A DNA stretch of 61,973 nucleotides, from the NCBI GenBank assembly GCA_910577735.1, contig CAJTOO010000020.1:1-61973 (forward strand), written 5' to 3'. Both the position numbers and the translations under genes were made by a program. Position 1 is the stretch's first letter; each line of letters starts with the position of its first letter. The notes beneath the pieces are model-generated. The model worked only from the letters and a program-made list of their open reading frames with translations. It had not been told where the DNA came from and made no database searches. This DNA is from an uncultured Lachnospiraceae bacterium (GTDB taxonomy: Bacteria > Bacillota > Clostridia > Lachnospirales > Lachnospiraceae). This document shows positions 42,486-51,019 of the stretch, in pieces.

Positions 42486-43262
42486 CCGAGTCAAAAACGA
42501 AAATCCCATAACCACAATCCCCAACACCACCAGCACAACTCCTGTCGCCTGGTTCAGCGTCTTCGGTTCTGCCTTATTGGCAAAGACTGCCGCAATCCTG
42601 GCCCAGATAAATGTGAACACCACACACAGCACCCACACCGGCCAGTCCGGCATCCCGCCTATGGCAAAATGAGACACCGCTCCTGTTAATGCTGTAAACG
42701 CCATGATAAATACGCTGGTTCCCACGGCGGTCTTCAATTCATAATGCAGGACGGACGTCAGAATCAGGAGCATCATCATCCCGCCGCCTGCACCGATGAA
42801 ACCGCAGATAAATCCAATCAGCACGCCCGCTATGAGAGACTGTACAGCTCGTCTCTTCACCGATACTGCGCCCATCGCTTCCTTGGTGGTCATGACAGGC
42901 TTCACGATAAATTTAATCCCCAGCAAAAAGGTCATAAACACGGAAAAGCCGCCCATAGTCGCCGACGGAATCAGACTCGCCACATAACTGCCCACCACCG
43001 TAAAGGCAAGCACACTTCCCATCATGATCAGGCCGTTTCTGATATCCAGATTTTTGTTCTTCCCATAGGTGTACGCTGACACCGCGCTGGCCAGCACATC
43101 GGAAGATAAAGCGATTCCCACCGCCATATAGGCATCCATGCCAAGGAACGTAATCAACATGGGACTGATCACTGCCGCAGCGCTCAAGCCGGCAAACCCT
43201 GTCCCTAGGCCCGCCCCCATTCCTGCAAAAAAAGTCACCACTACCATCCATAACCAATTCAT
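42477..43262 (-). CDS. TauE/SafE-family anion (sulfite/sulfoacetate-type) exporter
   Basis: 261 residues, about eight hydrophobic helices in two related halves, each opening with a Gly-rich stretch: GMGAGLGTGFAGLSAAAV (about 14-31) and GFICGFIGAGGGMMMLLIL (second half). This is the TauE/SafE signature. The protein probably exports sulfite, sulfonates or related anions; the exact ion is not readable. It starts one base after the MarR gene stop, so the regulator and transporter are one transcript. Confidence 0.88.
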   Translation of the reverse strand: MNWLWMVVVTFFAGMGAGLGTGFAGLSAAAVISPMLITFLGMDAYMAVGIALSSDVLASAVSAYTYGKNKNLDIRNGLIMMGSVLAFTVVGSYVASLIPSATMGGFSVFMTFLLGIKFIVKPVMTTKEAMGAVSVKRRAVQSLIAGVLIGFICGFIGAGGGMMMLLILTSVLHYELKTAVGTSVFIMAFTALTGAVSHFAIGGMPDWPVWVLCVVFTFIWARIAAVFANKAEPKTLNQATGVVLVVLGIVVMGFSFLTRTV

Positions 43263-43263
43263 C

Positions 43264-43698
43264 CTATTTTTGTCCCTCCTGTATATCCTTCAGATTGGAT
43301 TCCAGCATATGCAGCACCCGAAAAAAGTCCGTTCGCAGCTGTTCGTCCACATCTTTAAACAACTCCTCCGTAAAATCATTCTGCAGCTGCCTGCCCCGCT
43401 CTACAATCGGCCAGGCTTTCTCCGTACACACAAGGCGTATCTTTCTCCTGTCATCCAGGCTTTTCTCTCTTTTCAAATATCCTTCCCTCACAAGACACTC
43501 CACATTTACGGAGACCAGATTTGCCTTGATATACCTGCTCTCAACCACATCTCTGGCAGTATCAAATTCAGGATTATTGGCCAAAAACATCAGGATATCA
43601 AAGGCTGTCTGCGGCATCCCGATTTCCTGACACAGTGGTCTGCACTTTGCACCGTATACCTGCAAAAGATTTCGTGAAATCCTAATACATGTTTTCAT
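43264..43698 (-). CDS. MarR-family transcriptional regulator
   Basis: 144 residues with the MarR winged helix: FDILMFLANNPEFDTARDVV, recognition helix ANLVSVNVECLVREG and the wing KSLDDRRKIRLVCTEK. Cys residues near the N-terminus could be redox-sensitive (inference). GGGGAGG lies before the ATG. It heads a two-gene operon with the TauE-family exporter, and a 16-bp palindrome (43731-43746) right after its -10 suggests autorepression. Confidence 0.88.
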   Translation of the reverse strand: MKTCIRISRNLLQVYGAKCRPLCQEIGMPQTAFDILMFLANNPEFDTARDVVESRYIKANLVSVNVECLVREGYLKREKSLDDRRKIRLVCTEKAWPIVERGRQLQNDFTEELFKDVDEQLRTDFFRVLHMLESNLKDIQEGQK

Positions 43699-43730
43699 GT
43701 AACGCCTCCCCTTTTACTTCATATTTGAAC

Positions 43731-43775
43731 ATTTCAATTGTGAAATATTTTAGTGCAAAAAAAGTCACTTGTCAA
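43731..43775 (-). promoter_or_regulatory. MarR/TauE promoter with palindromic operator
   Basis: Minus-strand TTGACA (43770-43775), 17-base spacer, TAAAAT (43747-43752): nearly perfect sigma-A promoter. ATTTCAATTGTGAAAT (43731-43746; 6-bp arms) covers the start site. The -35 lies inside the terminator hairpin of the upstream permease gene. Confidence 0.8.
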
Positions 43776-43788
43776 GAAACAAGTGACT
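43763..43788 (-). terminator. rho-independent terminator of the FtsX-type ABC operon
   Basis: AGTCACTTGT (43763-43772) and ACAAGTGACT (43779-43788) form a perfect 10-bp stem with a 6-base loop, followed by seven Ts on the minus strand. Confidence 0.9.
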
Positions 43789-43791
43789 CTG

Positions 43792-43817
43792 CCATGCTTT
43801 ACTTCCATGCTTTACTT
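43792..43817. repeat. 13-bp perfect tandem duplication
   Basis: CCATGCTTTACTT occurs twice in a row (43792-43804, 43805-43817) in the gap between the permease stop and its terminator. Probably replication slippage. Confidence 0.8.
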
Positions 43818-43857
43818 CCATGATTCCGTTTATCCAAAACTCAATGCCGCAGGATTC

Positions 43858-46194
43858 TCATATCCCGATGGTCTCCACCACCGACATCCGGCGGATTCTT
43901 CGTATCGGCTCAGCCATGGCCGCCAGTGCCGAGACAAGCATCACTGCCACAATAACCATACATTCCAGAACCGGCAGACTCCATGTATCCCCCCACCTTA
44001 CCGTAATACTCTGCCTGTACAAATAATAATGGAGCGGCAATCCTAACAGGAGTCCCTCCAGCAGTCCTCCCACAAGATAAGTTATCGTCTCTGCCGCAAT
44101 CATCCTCTGCAGCTGCCGGATACTGATCCCTATTGCTCTCATGGCGCCATACTGACGCATCCGGGCTGATACACTCATACCGATACTGTTGATGATATGA
44201 AAGGATGCAATCAAGGCAACCACTGCTAGGAAACCATATACAAACAGAGCAAAGGAAAAATAAACTGTCCGCGTTTCTCTGTTGCTGGCACGGCTGTCAG
44301 AGAACTTATAAGCCTCACCCGCCACACTGCAGATTGCCTCCACCACATCATCCGAACGGTCCTGCAGCTGTATATCCAAAATGGTATATCCCGTCTCTCC
44401 CGTCAGTTCCCGAAACAGCTTTTCGGAACAGATGAGCGTACCCACATTTTCACCAGCGTCAAAGGGCACATAGTTGAGAATTCCAACCACCTTTACTTTC
44501 TGTGTCCCCCTGTCAGTTTCCAGTTCTATTTCGCTGCCTGTCTCTGCCGCAAATCCCGGTTTAGCCGCCAGAAGAATTCCCTCTCCCTTTCTGGCACTTT
44601 CCATGTTTCCCTGCTGCAGATCACTCTGCGCCCAGTCAAACTGAAATGTCTCATAGGAAACCAACATGACTGTTTTCTGCTCTCCCTGTAAATCCGCCGT
44701 CAGATCATAGGCAAAGCTTCTTCCAAAAATACGCTTGATATTGGCTTCTTCTTGTAACTGCATATAGAGAGAGTCCGGGATGCTGCAAGTGTTATCCGAA
44801 CTGACAATGGACACGTCCGGCGTATAAGGCCGCAGTGTGGTAATCGCATGTTTCATAAAGTCAACGCCTATGCCAAATCCCAGAAATAAAATGATGCTAA
44901 AGGCAAAAGAAGAAGTGAGTAAAATCAGGTTCTTTCTGCTGCCCGCCGCATGGTGCAATCCCAGCGCCGTCTCCACATGCATCCATCTGGTATGCGCCGC
45001 CCGCCTGGCAGCAACCACCGTATCTGCATTCCCTGAAACCGCAGTCAGCGGTGACACCTCCGACGCTTTGCGGGCAGGAGCCCTGCTTGCCATCAGCACT
45101 GTGATGATACCGATGCAGAGTCCGGCAGTCATACCCGGCCAGCTGAGCCCTAAATCCGGCATTCCGCCAAACCAGGTAGGCATGATCATCTTCAACATCC
45201 TGCACAAGCCCCATATTAGCAGCACACTGCCAGACAGTCCCAGCCAAACTGCCTTAAGACACCAGAAAAGAGCCTCTGCCCGCACGTAACGCCGCACCTG
45301 CCTTGGCGTCGCACCCAGGCACCGCATCATACCGAAGAACTCCGTTCTTCGCGCCACACTGCTGTTCATGCTGCCCAGAATCATCATCATGCCGGAAATC
45401 GCCACCAGTACTGCTAGAATCAAAGCAATCAGATAAAGCGTCATAATATATCTGTTACTGCTTTGCAGCATGCTGCCCATTAACTTGGCATTTTCACTGA
45501 CCATATCCTCCGAAATCTGCAGCTTGTCACAGATATCCTGAACCGCTTTCTGTATCCTGCAATGGGGTACAAACTCCACATAATATACAAAGTCCTCCTG
45601 CAAAGTCACATCCTTGAAACAGGACAGATAGGTCTCCGTATTCATGAAGACACCATACGCATCACTTTGAAGCATCCTGGAAGTGTCTTCCACAAAGCCA
45701 CTGATTCTAAAGAACAGGGGACCATCCGGCGTTGTTATCTCTACCTGGTCACCCACACCAAATCCCTGTCTGTCACGCATGCTTTCAGATACAAGAGCTT
45801 CCATGTCATTCTTCGGGAAAGTTCCTTCCAGCAGATAAACCCCTGGAAATATTTCAAAAAAGGTTTCATCAAATCCACACAAAACTGTCTGGACGCCATC
45901 TATTTCATAACCCATATCCAGCCTGTAGTTTGTGGCCGCATAGCGGACCACAGTCTTCACCTCCGGCCTGGCAGCAAGTAGTGCCCTCTGTTCCTCGTCC
46001 AGTTCCCGGAACATCACGTGCCATGCACCATCTGTCATAATCCCCAGATTTTTCTGGCTCTGCAGAAACATATCCGCCATACCGAAGATTGCAGCGATCA
46101 AAAAGACTGAAATCATAATACACCATCTTGTCATCCGGGTCTGTCTGCGGTGTATCTTAGCTGATACGGGAATCAAATCAAGATAATGTTTCAT
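43858..46194 (-). CDS. FtsX-like ABC transporter permease
   Basis: 778 residues. N-terminal helix (about 26-46), a large external domain (about 50-245), three helices, then a second external segment (about 440-640) and three final helices: two FtsX modules in tandem, as in MacB-like and Vex/BceB-like exporters. IIPVSAKIHRRQTRMTRW-like basic N-terminus faces the cytosol. It overlaps the ATPase gene by 17 bases and lies downstream of a two-component system. Likely exports or resists an antimicrobial peptide or lipid; substrate unknown. Confidence 0.85.
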   Translation of the reverse strand: MKHYLDLIPVSAKIHRRQTRMTRWCIMISVFLIAAIFGMADMFLQSQKNLGIMTDGAWHVMFRELDEEQRALLAARPEVKTVVRYAATNYRLDMGYEIDGVQTVLCGFDETFFEIFPGVYLLEGTFPKNDMEALVSESMRDRQGFGVGDQVEITTPDGPLFFRISGFVEDTSRMLQSDAYGVFMNTETYLSCFKDVTLQEDFVYYVEFVPHCRIQKAVQDICDKLQISEDMVSENAKLMGSMLQSSNRYIMTLYLIALILAVLVAISGMMMILGSMNSSVARRTEFFGMMRCLGATPRQVRRYVRAEALFWCLKAVWLGLSGSVLLIWGLCRMLKMIMPTWFGGMPDLGLSWPGMTAGLCIGIITVLMASRAPARKASEVSPLTAVSGNADTVVAARRAAHTRWMHVETALGLHHAAGSRKNLILLTSSFAFSIILFLGFGIGVDFMKHAITTLRPYTPDVSIVSSDNTCSIPDSLYMQLQEEANIKRIFGRSFAYDLTADLQGEQKTVMLVSYETFQFDWAQSDLQQGNMESARKGEGILLAAKPGFAAETGSEIELETDRGTQKVKVVGILNYVPFDAGENVGTLICSEKLFRELTGETGYTILDIQLQDRSDDVVEAICSVAGEAYKFSDSRASNRETRTVYFSFALFVYGFLAVVALIASFHIINSIGMSVSARMRQYGAMRAIGISIRQLQRMIAAETITYLVGGLLEGLLLGLPLHYYLYRQSITVRWGDTWSLPVLECMVIVAVMLVSALAAMAEPIRRIRRMSVVETIGI

Positions 46195-46873
46195 TGACGT
46201 TCCCTCCTAAATCGGTCAGAATCCCGTCCGATACCCGCATGACCCGGTCTAGAGAAGTAATCAGATTGGGATTGTGTGTGATCATCAAAATGGTCTGCTG
46301 ATAATGCCTTGACGCCTTCCTTAACAGTTCCATCACGTCCTGGCTGTTCTTTCTGTCAAGGTTTCCCGTCGGCTCATCCGCCAGAATCAATTTCGGCTTT
46401 GTGATCAGTGCCCTGCCGATTGCCACACGCTGCTGCTGTCCTCCGGAAAGCTGCCCCGGCAGATGCTTCCTGCGTTCCTGTAATCCCAACACTTCCAGGA
46501 TTTCATTTACCCGGCACACATCCGGCTTTTTATAATCCAATAACAATGGAAACACAATATTCTGCTCCACATTCAGTTCCGGTATCAGATGAAAAGACTG
46601 AAAGATAAAGCCGATATTGCGGCGTCTGAAAATAGTACGTTCCTCTTCTTTCATGGCAAACAGGTTCTGTCCATCTAACAGAATCTTTCCTCCGGTGGGC
46701 TCATCCAATGCGCCGATACAATTTAAAAGGGTGCTTTTGCCGGAGCCGGATTCCCCGACTACCGCCGCAAACTCCCCTTTTTCCAATGTAAAAGAGACAT
46801 GCTTTAGGGCTTCCACTTTCGCTTCGCCCATGCCGTAAGTTTTACACAGATCTTCTACTTTCATGATTTCCAT
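46178..46873 (-). CDS. ABC transporter ATP-binding protein (MacB/LolD-like)
   Basis: 231 residues: Walker A GESGSGKST (about 38-46), Q-loop QSFHL, signature LSGGQQQR (about 140) and Walker B LILADEPTGNLD, the last typical of LolD/MacB/BceA enzymes that energise FtsX-type permeases. GGGAG lies upstream of the ATG. Co-transcribed with the permease and probably controlled through the repeats at 46946-46973. Confidence 0.93.
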   Translation of the reverse strand: MEIMKVEDLCKTYGMGEAKVEALKHVSFTLEKGEFAAVVGESGSGKSTLLNCIGALDEPTGGKILLDGQNLFAMKEEERTIFRRRNIGFIFQSFHLIPELNVEQNIVFPLLLDYKKPDVCRVNEILEVLGLQERRKHLPGQLSGGQQQRVAIGRALITKPKLILADEPTGNLDRKNSQDVMELLRKASRHYQQTILMITHNPNLITSLDRVMRVSDGILTDLGGNVNETLS

Positions 46874-46945
46874 GGTATCACTCCCTCTCCTTCCCAGAGC
46901 AGCTATGTGTGCTCTAAGCCTTTACCCAAAGGATAACAGGAATAC

Positions 46946-46973
46946 CTTACAATTCCATGAATGTAAGCTTACA
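46946..46973. promoter_or_regulatory. candidate response-regulator site before the FtsX-type ABC operon
   Basis: CTTACA occurs at 46946-46951 and 46968-46973, exactly 22 bp apart, and TGTAAGCTTACA (46962-46973) is a perfect 12-bp palindrome overlapping the kinase stop codon (46969-46971). The 22-bp period fits an OmpR-family dimer pair. Confidence 0.5.
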
Positions 46974-48198
46974 TATTCGTAAGAAAGGAAATGGTAAACA
47001 CCGCTCCCTCCCCAGGTGTACTGTTAACAGAAAGCATGCCGCCCTGTCCTTCCACAATGGATTTCGCAAGGGACAGCCCCAGACCGATTCCCTGCCTTGC
47101 GCCATCCTTTTTACTCCGATAAAAGCGCTTAAACACATGATGAATATCCTCCTCGGCAATGCCGCAGCCATCATCTGCCACCGACAGACAAAACATAGCC
47201 GGAGAACTGTCCCAGGAAATGGTAACCACACCGCCGGCCTCGGTATGATCCAACGCATTTTTAATCAGATTGGCCACAGCCTCCCTGGTCCATGCCCGGT
47301 CACATAAAATCACATCCTCAACATCTCCTTTTACCAGCAGCTGCTTGCCCTCTTTAAGGGCCCTTACAGATAAATCTTCCATGGCCCAGACAACAAGGCT
47401 TGACGCCTTCATCTCTTCTTTCTGAAAGATAATATTTCCCGCATCGATTCGGCTTACCTTAAGAAGCGCCTGTACCAGCTGTTCAATCCGCTCCAGAGAC
47501 TGCATGGTTTTATTAGAAAACCGTTCCACCGTCTCCACCTTATCTGGTTCATCGGCTATGATCTCCGTATACATATGCAGTGCTGCCAACGGTGTTTTCA
47601 GCTGATGGGAAATATCCGAGATGGTGTCCTTTAAAAAGGTCCTCATATGCTGTTCCTTTTCACTCTGGGCCTGTAAGACCACTGCCAGTTCTTCCACCGC
47701 CGCAAACAGATGATATATGCTCCCCTTCTCATTCTGGGGCAGGTGATTCTGGAAATTCCCCACAGAAAATTGGGTGATGATGCCCTCGGCCTTCCGATAT
47801 AACTTTTCCCGCAGCACCAAAAACCGAACGGTCATACCAACCAGAATCAGCGCCAGAAGCAAAGCCAGGCCAACTGCAGTCTGCGCAAACAAATGCACCG
47901 ACTGATCAATGGATGGAAAAAGCCTGACAGAAGCAGCCCCGGTGTGTCCCAGCTGCTGCAGAAGTTCCATTCCCTCCCTGGTGGGCACAGATGTTTTGAC
48001 TGCCTTCGCAATCGAAGTCCGGGCAACCCCCTGCTCCATAAGAGAAGAAATCATGGTCTGCTCTCTTTCAAAAAGAATGCGCTGCGATTCTTTTCCGTGA
48101 AGCCAAGAGAGAAACAGCGTCAAGAGTATGAATGAGCCCATCATATATGTCAGAAAGATAAAATAAATTTTATTGTCCTTATCCTGTAAAATGTCCAT
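46969..48198 (-). CDS. sensor histidine kinase (VncS-like)
   Basis: 409 residues. Two membrane helices (about 13-34 and 103-125) enclose an external loop of about 65 residues; then a HAMP-like linker, HisKA with DISHQLKTPLAAL (about 201-213) and a HATPase with N box LIKNALDHTEAGG, DDGCGIAEED and GIGLGLSLAK. The final motif and length match VncS/BceS relatives, although the external loop is larger than in true intramembrane kinases. It should phosphorylate the response regulator at 48282 and control the ABC genes downstream. Confidence 0.9.
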   Translation of the reverse strand: MDILQDKDNKIYFIFLTYMMGSFILLTLFLSWLHGKESQRILFEREQTMISSLMEQGVARTSIAKAVKTSVPTREGMELLQQLGHTGAASVRLFPSIDQSVHLFAQTAVGLALLLALILVGMTVRFLVLREKLYRKAEGIITQFSVGNFQNHLPQNEKGSIYHLFAAVEELAVVLQAQSEKEQHMRTFLKDTISDISHQLKTPLAALHMYTEIIADEPDKVETVERFSNKTMQSLERIEQLVQALLKVSRIDAGNIIFQKEEMKASSLVVWAMEDLSVRALKEGKQLLVKGDVEDVILCDRAWTREAVANLIKNALDHTEAGGVVTISWDSSPAMFCLSVADDGCGIAEEDIHHVFKRFYRSKKDGARQGIGLGLSLAKSIVEGQGGMLSVNSTPGEGAVFTISFLTNM

Positions 48199-48281
48199 GC
48201 CATCCCTCTTTCCGGATTACATCCCTGCGTGAACTGTACACACGGCAGTCTTTTTAATTAAACAAGCAGTTTGTCAACATT

Positions 48282-48971
48282 CTACGCCCGCCAAGTATAG
48301 CCAAACCCCCGCACCGTCAGCAAATGTCTGGGATTGGACGGATCATCCTCCATCTTCTCCCGCAGCCTGCGAATATAGACAGATAACGTGTTGTCGTCCA
48401 CAAAATTACCGTTTCCGTCCCACAGCAGATCCAGAATCGTGCTCCGCAGAACAGTCTGCCCGGCATTGCGGACCAGCAGACACAAGAGGCGGTACTCCGC
48501 GCTGGTCAGCTCCAAAGGCTGGTTATTGAAAACTGCCCTGCCGCCTAAAAGATCAATGGACAGCGTTCCGGAAGAAAGCAGCTTCATCCCACGCTCTTCG
48601 CAAAAACCGCTTCGCCGAAGCAGCGCTCTGATTCTGGAACACAGTTCTCCCAGCTTAAAGGGCTTTGTGATATAGTCGTCCGCACCGCTGTCCAGTCCCC
48701 GGATGACATTGACCTCCTCATCCATGGCCGTCAGGAAGATAATAGGCACCTGATTCCCCTGTTTGCGCACAAAGCTGCACACATCCATGCCATTTCCGTC
48801 AGGCAGGGTCATATCCAGCAGCAGCAGACTGTAAGTCTCTTTATGCAAAGATTCATATGCCTGTCTGACTGTCTGCGCCACATCTACAGAATAGCCGTTC
48901 TTGTCCAGAGAATAGACAAGGCCGTCGATCAGACTGATATCATCTTCCAGTAACAGTATTTTGTGTTCCAT
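48282..48971 (-). CDS. OmpR-family response regulator
   Basis: 229 residues: receiver with LEDD acidic pair and phospho-acceptor D53 (LLLDMTLPDGNG), TKPFK lysine, then an OmpR-type winged helix ending VRGFGYTWRA. First gene of the RR-kinase-ATPase-permease series, expressed from a sigma-A-like promoter at 49008-49036. An 83-base gap to the kinase gene shows no clear terminator. Confidence 0.92.
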   Translation of the reverse strand: MEHKILLLEDDISLIDGLVYSLDKNGYSVDVAQTVRQAYESLHKETYSLLLLDMTLPDGNGMDVCSFVRKQGNQVPIIFLTAMDEEVNVIRGLDSGADDYITKPFKLGELCSRIRALLRRSGFCEERGMKLLSSGTLSIDLLGGRAVFNNQPLELTSAEYRLLCLLVRNAGQTVLRSTILDLLWDGNGNFVDDNTLSVYIRRLREKMEDDPSNPRHLLTVRGFGYTWRA

Positions 48972-49007
48972 CTTACGTTACTCCTCATTGTTCTAAAGTC
49001 TTATCTT

Positions 49008-49036
49008 ATTTTGTGCAAAAAATGGGGATTCGTCAA
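49008..49036 (-). promoter_or_regulatory. promoter of the second two-component operon
   Basis: Minus-strand TTGACG (49031-49036), 17-base spacer, CAAAAT (49008-49013), about 40 bases before the response-regulator start. Confidence 0.6.
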
Positions 49037-49068
49037 TAGATTATAGAATATCGTCCTCATATTAATAA

Positions 49069-49112
49069 AACACTCCGGATTTCCAGCCAAATGACCGCAT
49101 CTCCGGAATGTT
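49069..49112. terminator. terminator after the GH3 remnant
   Basis: AACACTCCGGA (49069-49079) and TCCGGAATGTT (49102-49112) form an 11-bp stem (one G-U) with AT-rich flanks rich in Ts on either strand, so it may work in both directions. Confidence 0.7.
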
Positions 49113-49125
49113 TTTATTTTCTTCT

Positions 49126-50889
49126 TTAAATCTTCTTCTCCATACGTCTGTTCTCTGCCAGATTCCTGACAGATTCAACTAACACCTTTATAAGCCCTAT
49201 GATCCAGAACCCTTTTAGCTCCATCACGATGCCATCCACCATTCCCATACTTACCATGCCATTTGTCATTTTGGCCAGGGCATGGAGCGGCATGTTATAG
49301 AGAAAGAGCAGGTTCAAATCCGGCTTTCCCTTCTTCAGACTGTTTTTCATAAGCCATGTCAGAATACAACATACCAGCCAGCCCAGAGGACTCCTTCCAT
49401 ATTTCATTTCCCCGAACGTAATATGTCTGTCGATTACTCTTTGCGATTTATGAATTTCATGTCCAAAAAGTGCAGCAAATTCCTGATCCGGCACATTCTG
49501 GATATCTCCCGTCTGGTAATGGGACAGCATCCTTGTCTCACTTGCGTCTGCTTCGCCCGTCCCTTCTATAGAAATCTCCTCTAAGAGCTCTACTTTTTCA
49601 CTGGAAGAGCCAATCTGAATCAGATAATCACCTGCCGCAGCCTCCCATCTTCCGGATGTGTTATTCCAATACCGAAAAGCCTTGTCATCAAGCCAGATCA
49701 CTGCCCGTCTGCTCTCACCTGGTTCCAGTTCCATGCCCGTAAATCCTTTCAGTTCTTTCACTGCCCTGAAGATACTGCCATGCCTGTCTTTTGGTGCAAC
49801 ATAAAGCTGTGCAATCTCGATACCTGGTCTGTCTCCGATATTTGTCACCGTAAATTCTGCCCGGTCTTTTTCCACACGCAGATCACTATATGCAAACTGC
49901 GTATAACTTAAACCAAACCCGAAGGGAAATGCCGCTTTTATCTGCCGCTTCTGGTAATATCGATATCCCACATAGATGCTTTCCCGGTATTCCACATCCC
50001 GGCCCTCTGACGCAAAATAATTCTTAGCCGGTGTATCTTCATAATGTTCCGGCCAAGTCTCTGCCAGCTTGCCGCAGGGATTCATCTTACCAGTCACTGC
50101 ATCCATGACTGCCAAAGCGCCCATCTCTCCTCCAAGCCCCGCATAGAGCAGCGCTTTACAGTCTGCCCGCCACTTTGTCTCCACAACACTGCCTGAAAAC
50201 AGGATGACAATGACATTGCTGTTCACTGCTGCAACTGCCTTCAATAAATCAATCTGGTTCTGGGAAATCCTCATATGCCGGCGGTCAATCCCTTCACTCT
50301 CCTGCACCTCGTCCAAGCCAAGACACAAGATCACTGCCTCCGAATGACCTGCCAACTCCACCGCTTCTCTCTGCAGCGTACCATCCGGCCTTCCCAGTCT
50401 GTCAAAGCCTTTCGCATATCCCACCAGAACAAGGCCGCTGTCCTGCATACATTCCAGCATACTCTTTGGATGAAGCACATTGACCTGACTAGATCCTGCC
50501 CCCTGATAACGGGGCGTCCTGGCAAAGTCCCCAATCAATGCTACTTTCGTGCCTTTTGCAAGAGGAAGAATTCCCCCTTCATTTTTAAGCAGGGTAATGC
50601 TCTTTGCCGCGGCACGGTACGCCAATGAACGATGCTTCTCCCAAAGAACCACTTCTGATTCTTCCTGCCGTATTTTATCTGATCCGTCCTGTCTCTCTTC
50701 CGCCCCATTACCTTTGGTAAAATCAATCAGCGCAAGAAGTTCCGACACTCTGTTATCTATCTCGTCTTCCGACACCTTGCCGCTTTGTACTGCTGCGAGC
50801 AATTCCCGCACGGAATCCCATCCGGGACAGGGCATTTCCAGCGTGGAACCATGCTTTACACCCGAAAGCAGCAATATCAAAGTTTTCAT
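49126..50889 (-). pseudogene. glycoside hydrolase family 3 glucosidase, 3' remnant
   Basis: About 587 codons matching the GH3 C-terminal region: LEMPCPGWDSV (the segment just after the nucleophile domain), SITLLKNEGGILPL, VALIGDFARTPRYQGAGSSQV, FPFGFGLSYTQFAYSDL, and a fibronectin III-like domain (EFTVTNIGDRPGIEIAQLYV). A roughly 110-residue C-terminal extension with hydrophobic segments follows. The first about 240 residues, the TIM barrel with the catalytic Asp nucleophile (SDW motif), are missing. The frame opens inside a response-regulator coding region in another frame, so this is a fusion after deletion. It can no longer cleave glycosides by the GH3 mechanism; any protein made would be only a domain fragment. 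Confidence 0.83.
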
Positions 50890-50974
50890 TATTCTCCTGC
50901 GCATACCGTTCCAGATAACCTTGCAGCTTTGCCATTGCTGTCTGATTGTCCTCTACAATCGCGATTTTAAACAT
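50753..50974 (-). pseudogene. LytTR-type response regulator, 5' remnant fused out of frame to GH3
   Basis: A proper start (ATG at 50974, AAAGGAG seven bases upstream) opens a receiver domain: MFKIAIVEDNQTAMAKLQGY and then LERYAQENNENFDI, as in AgrA/LytR-like regulators. After about residue 37 the sequence becomes GH3 DNA read in the wrong frame and stops at 50753. The phospho-acceptor Asp, the rest of the receiver and the LytTR DNA-binding domain (together about 200 residues) are gone. Both this start and the GH3 frame overlap, so the join lies near 50864-50890. Confidence 0.8.
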
Positions 50975-51019
50975 AATTGAACTCCTTTCTCTTTTCATTT
51001 ATCAAACTTCCATAAAGTT

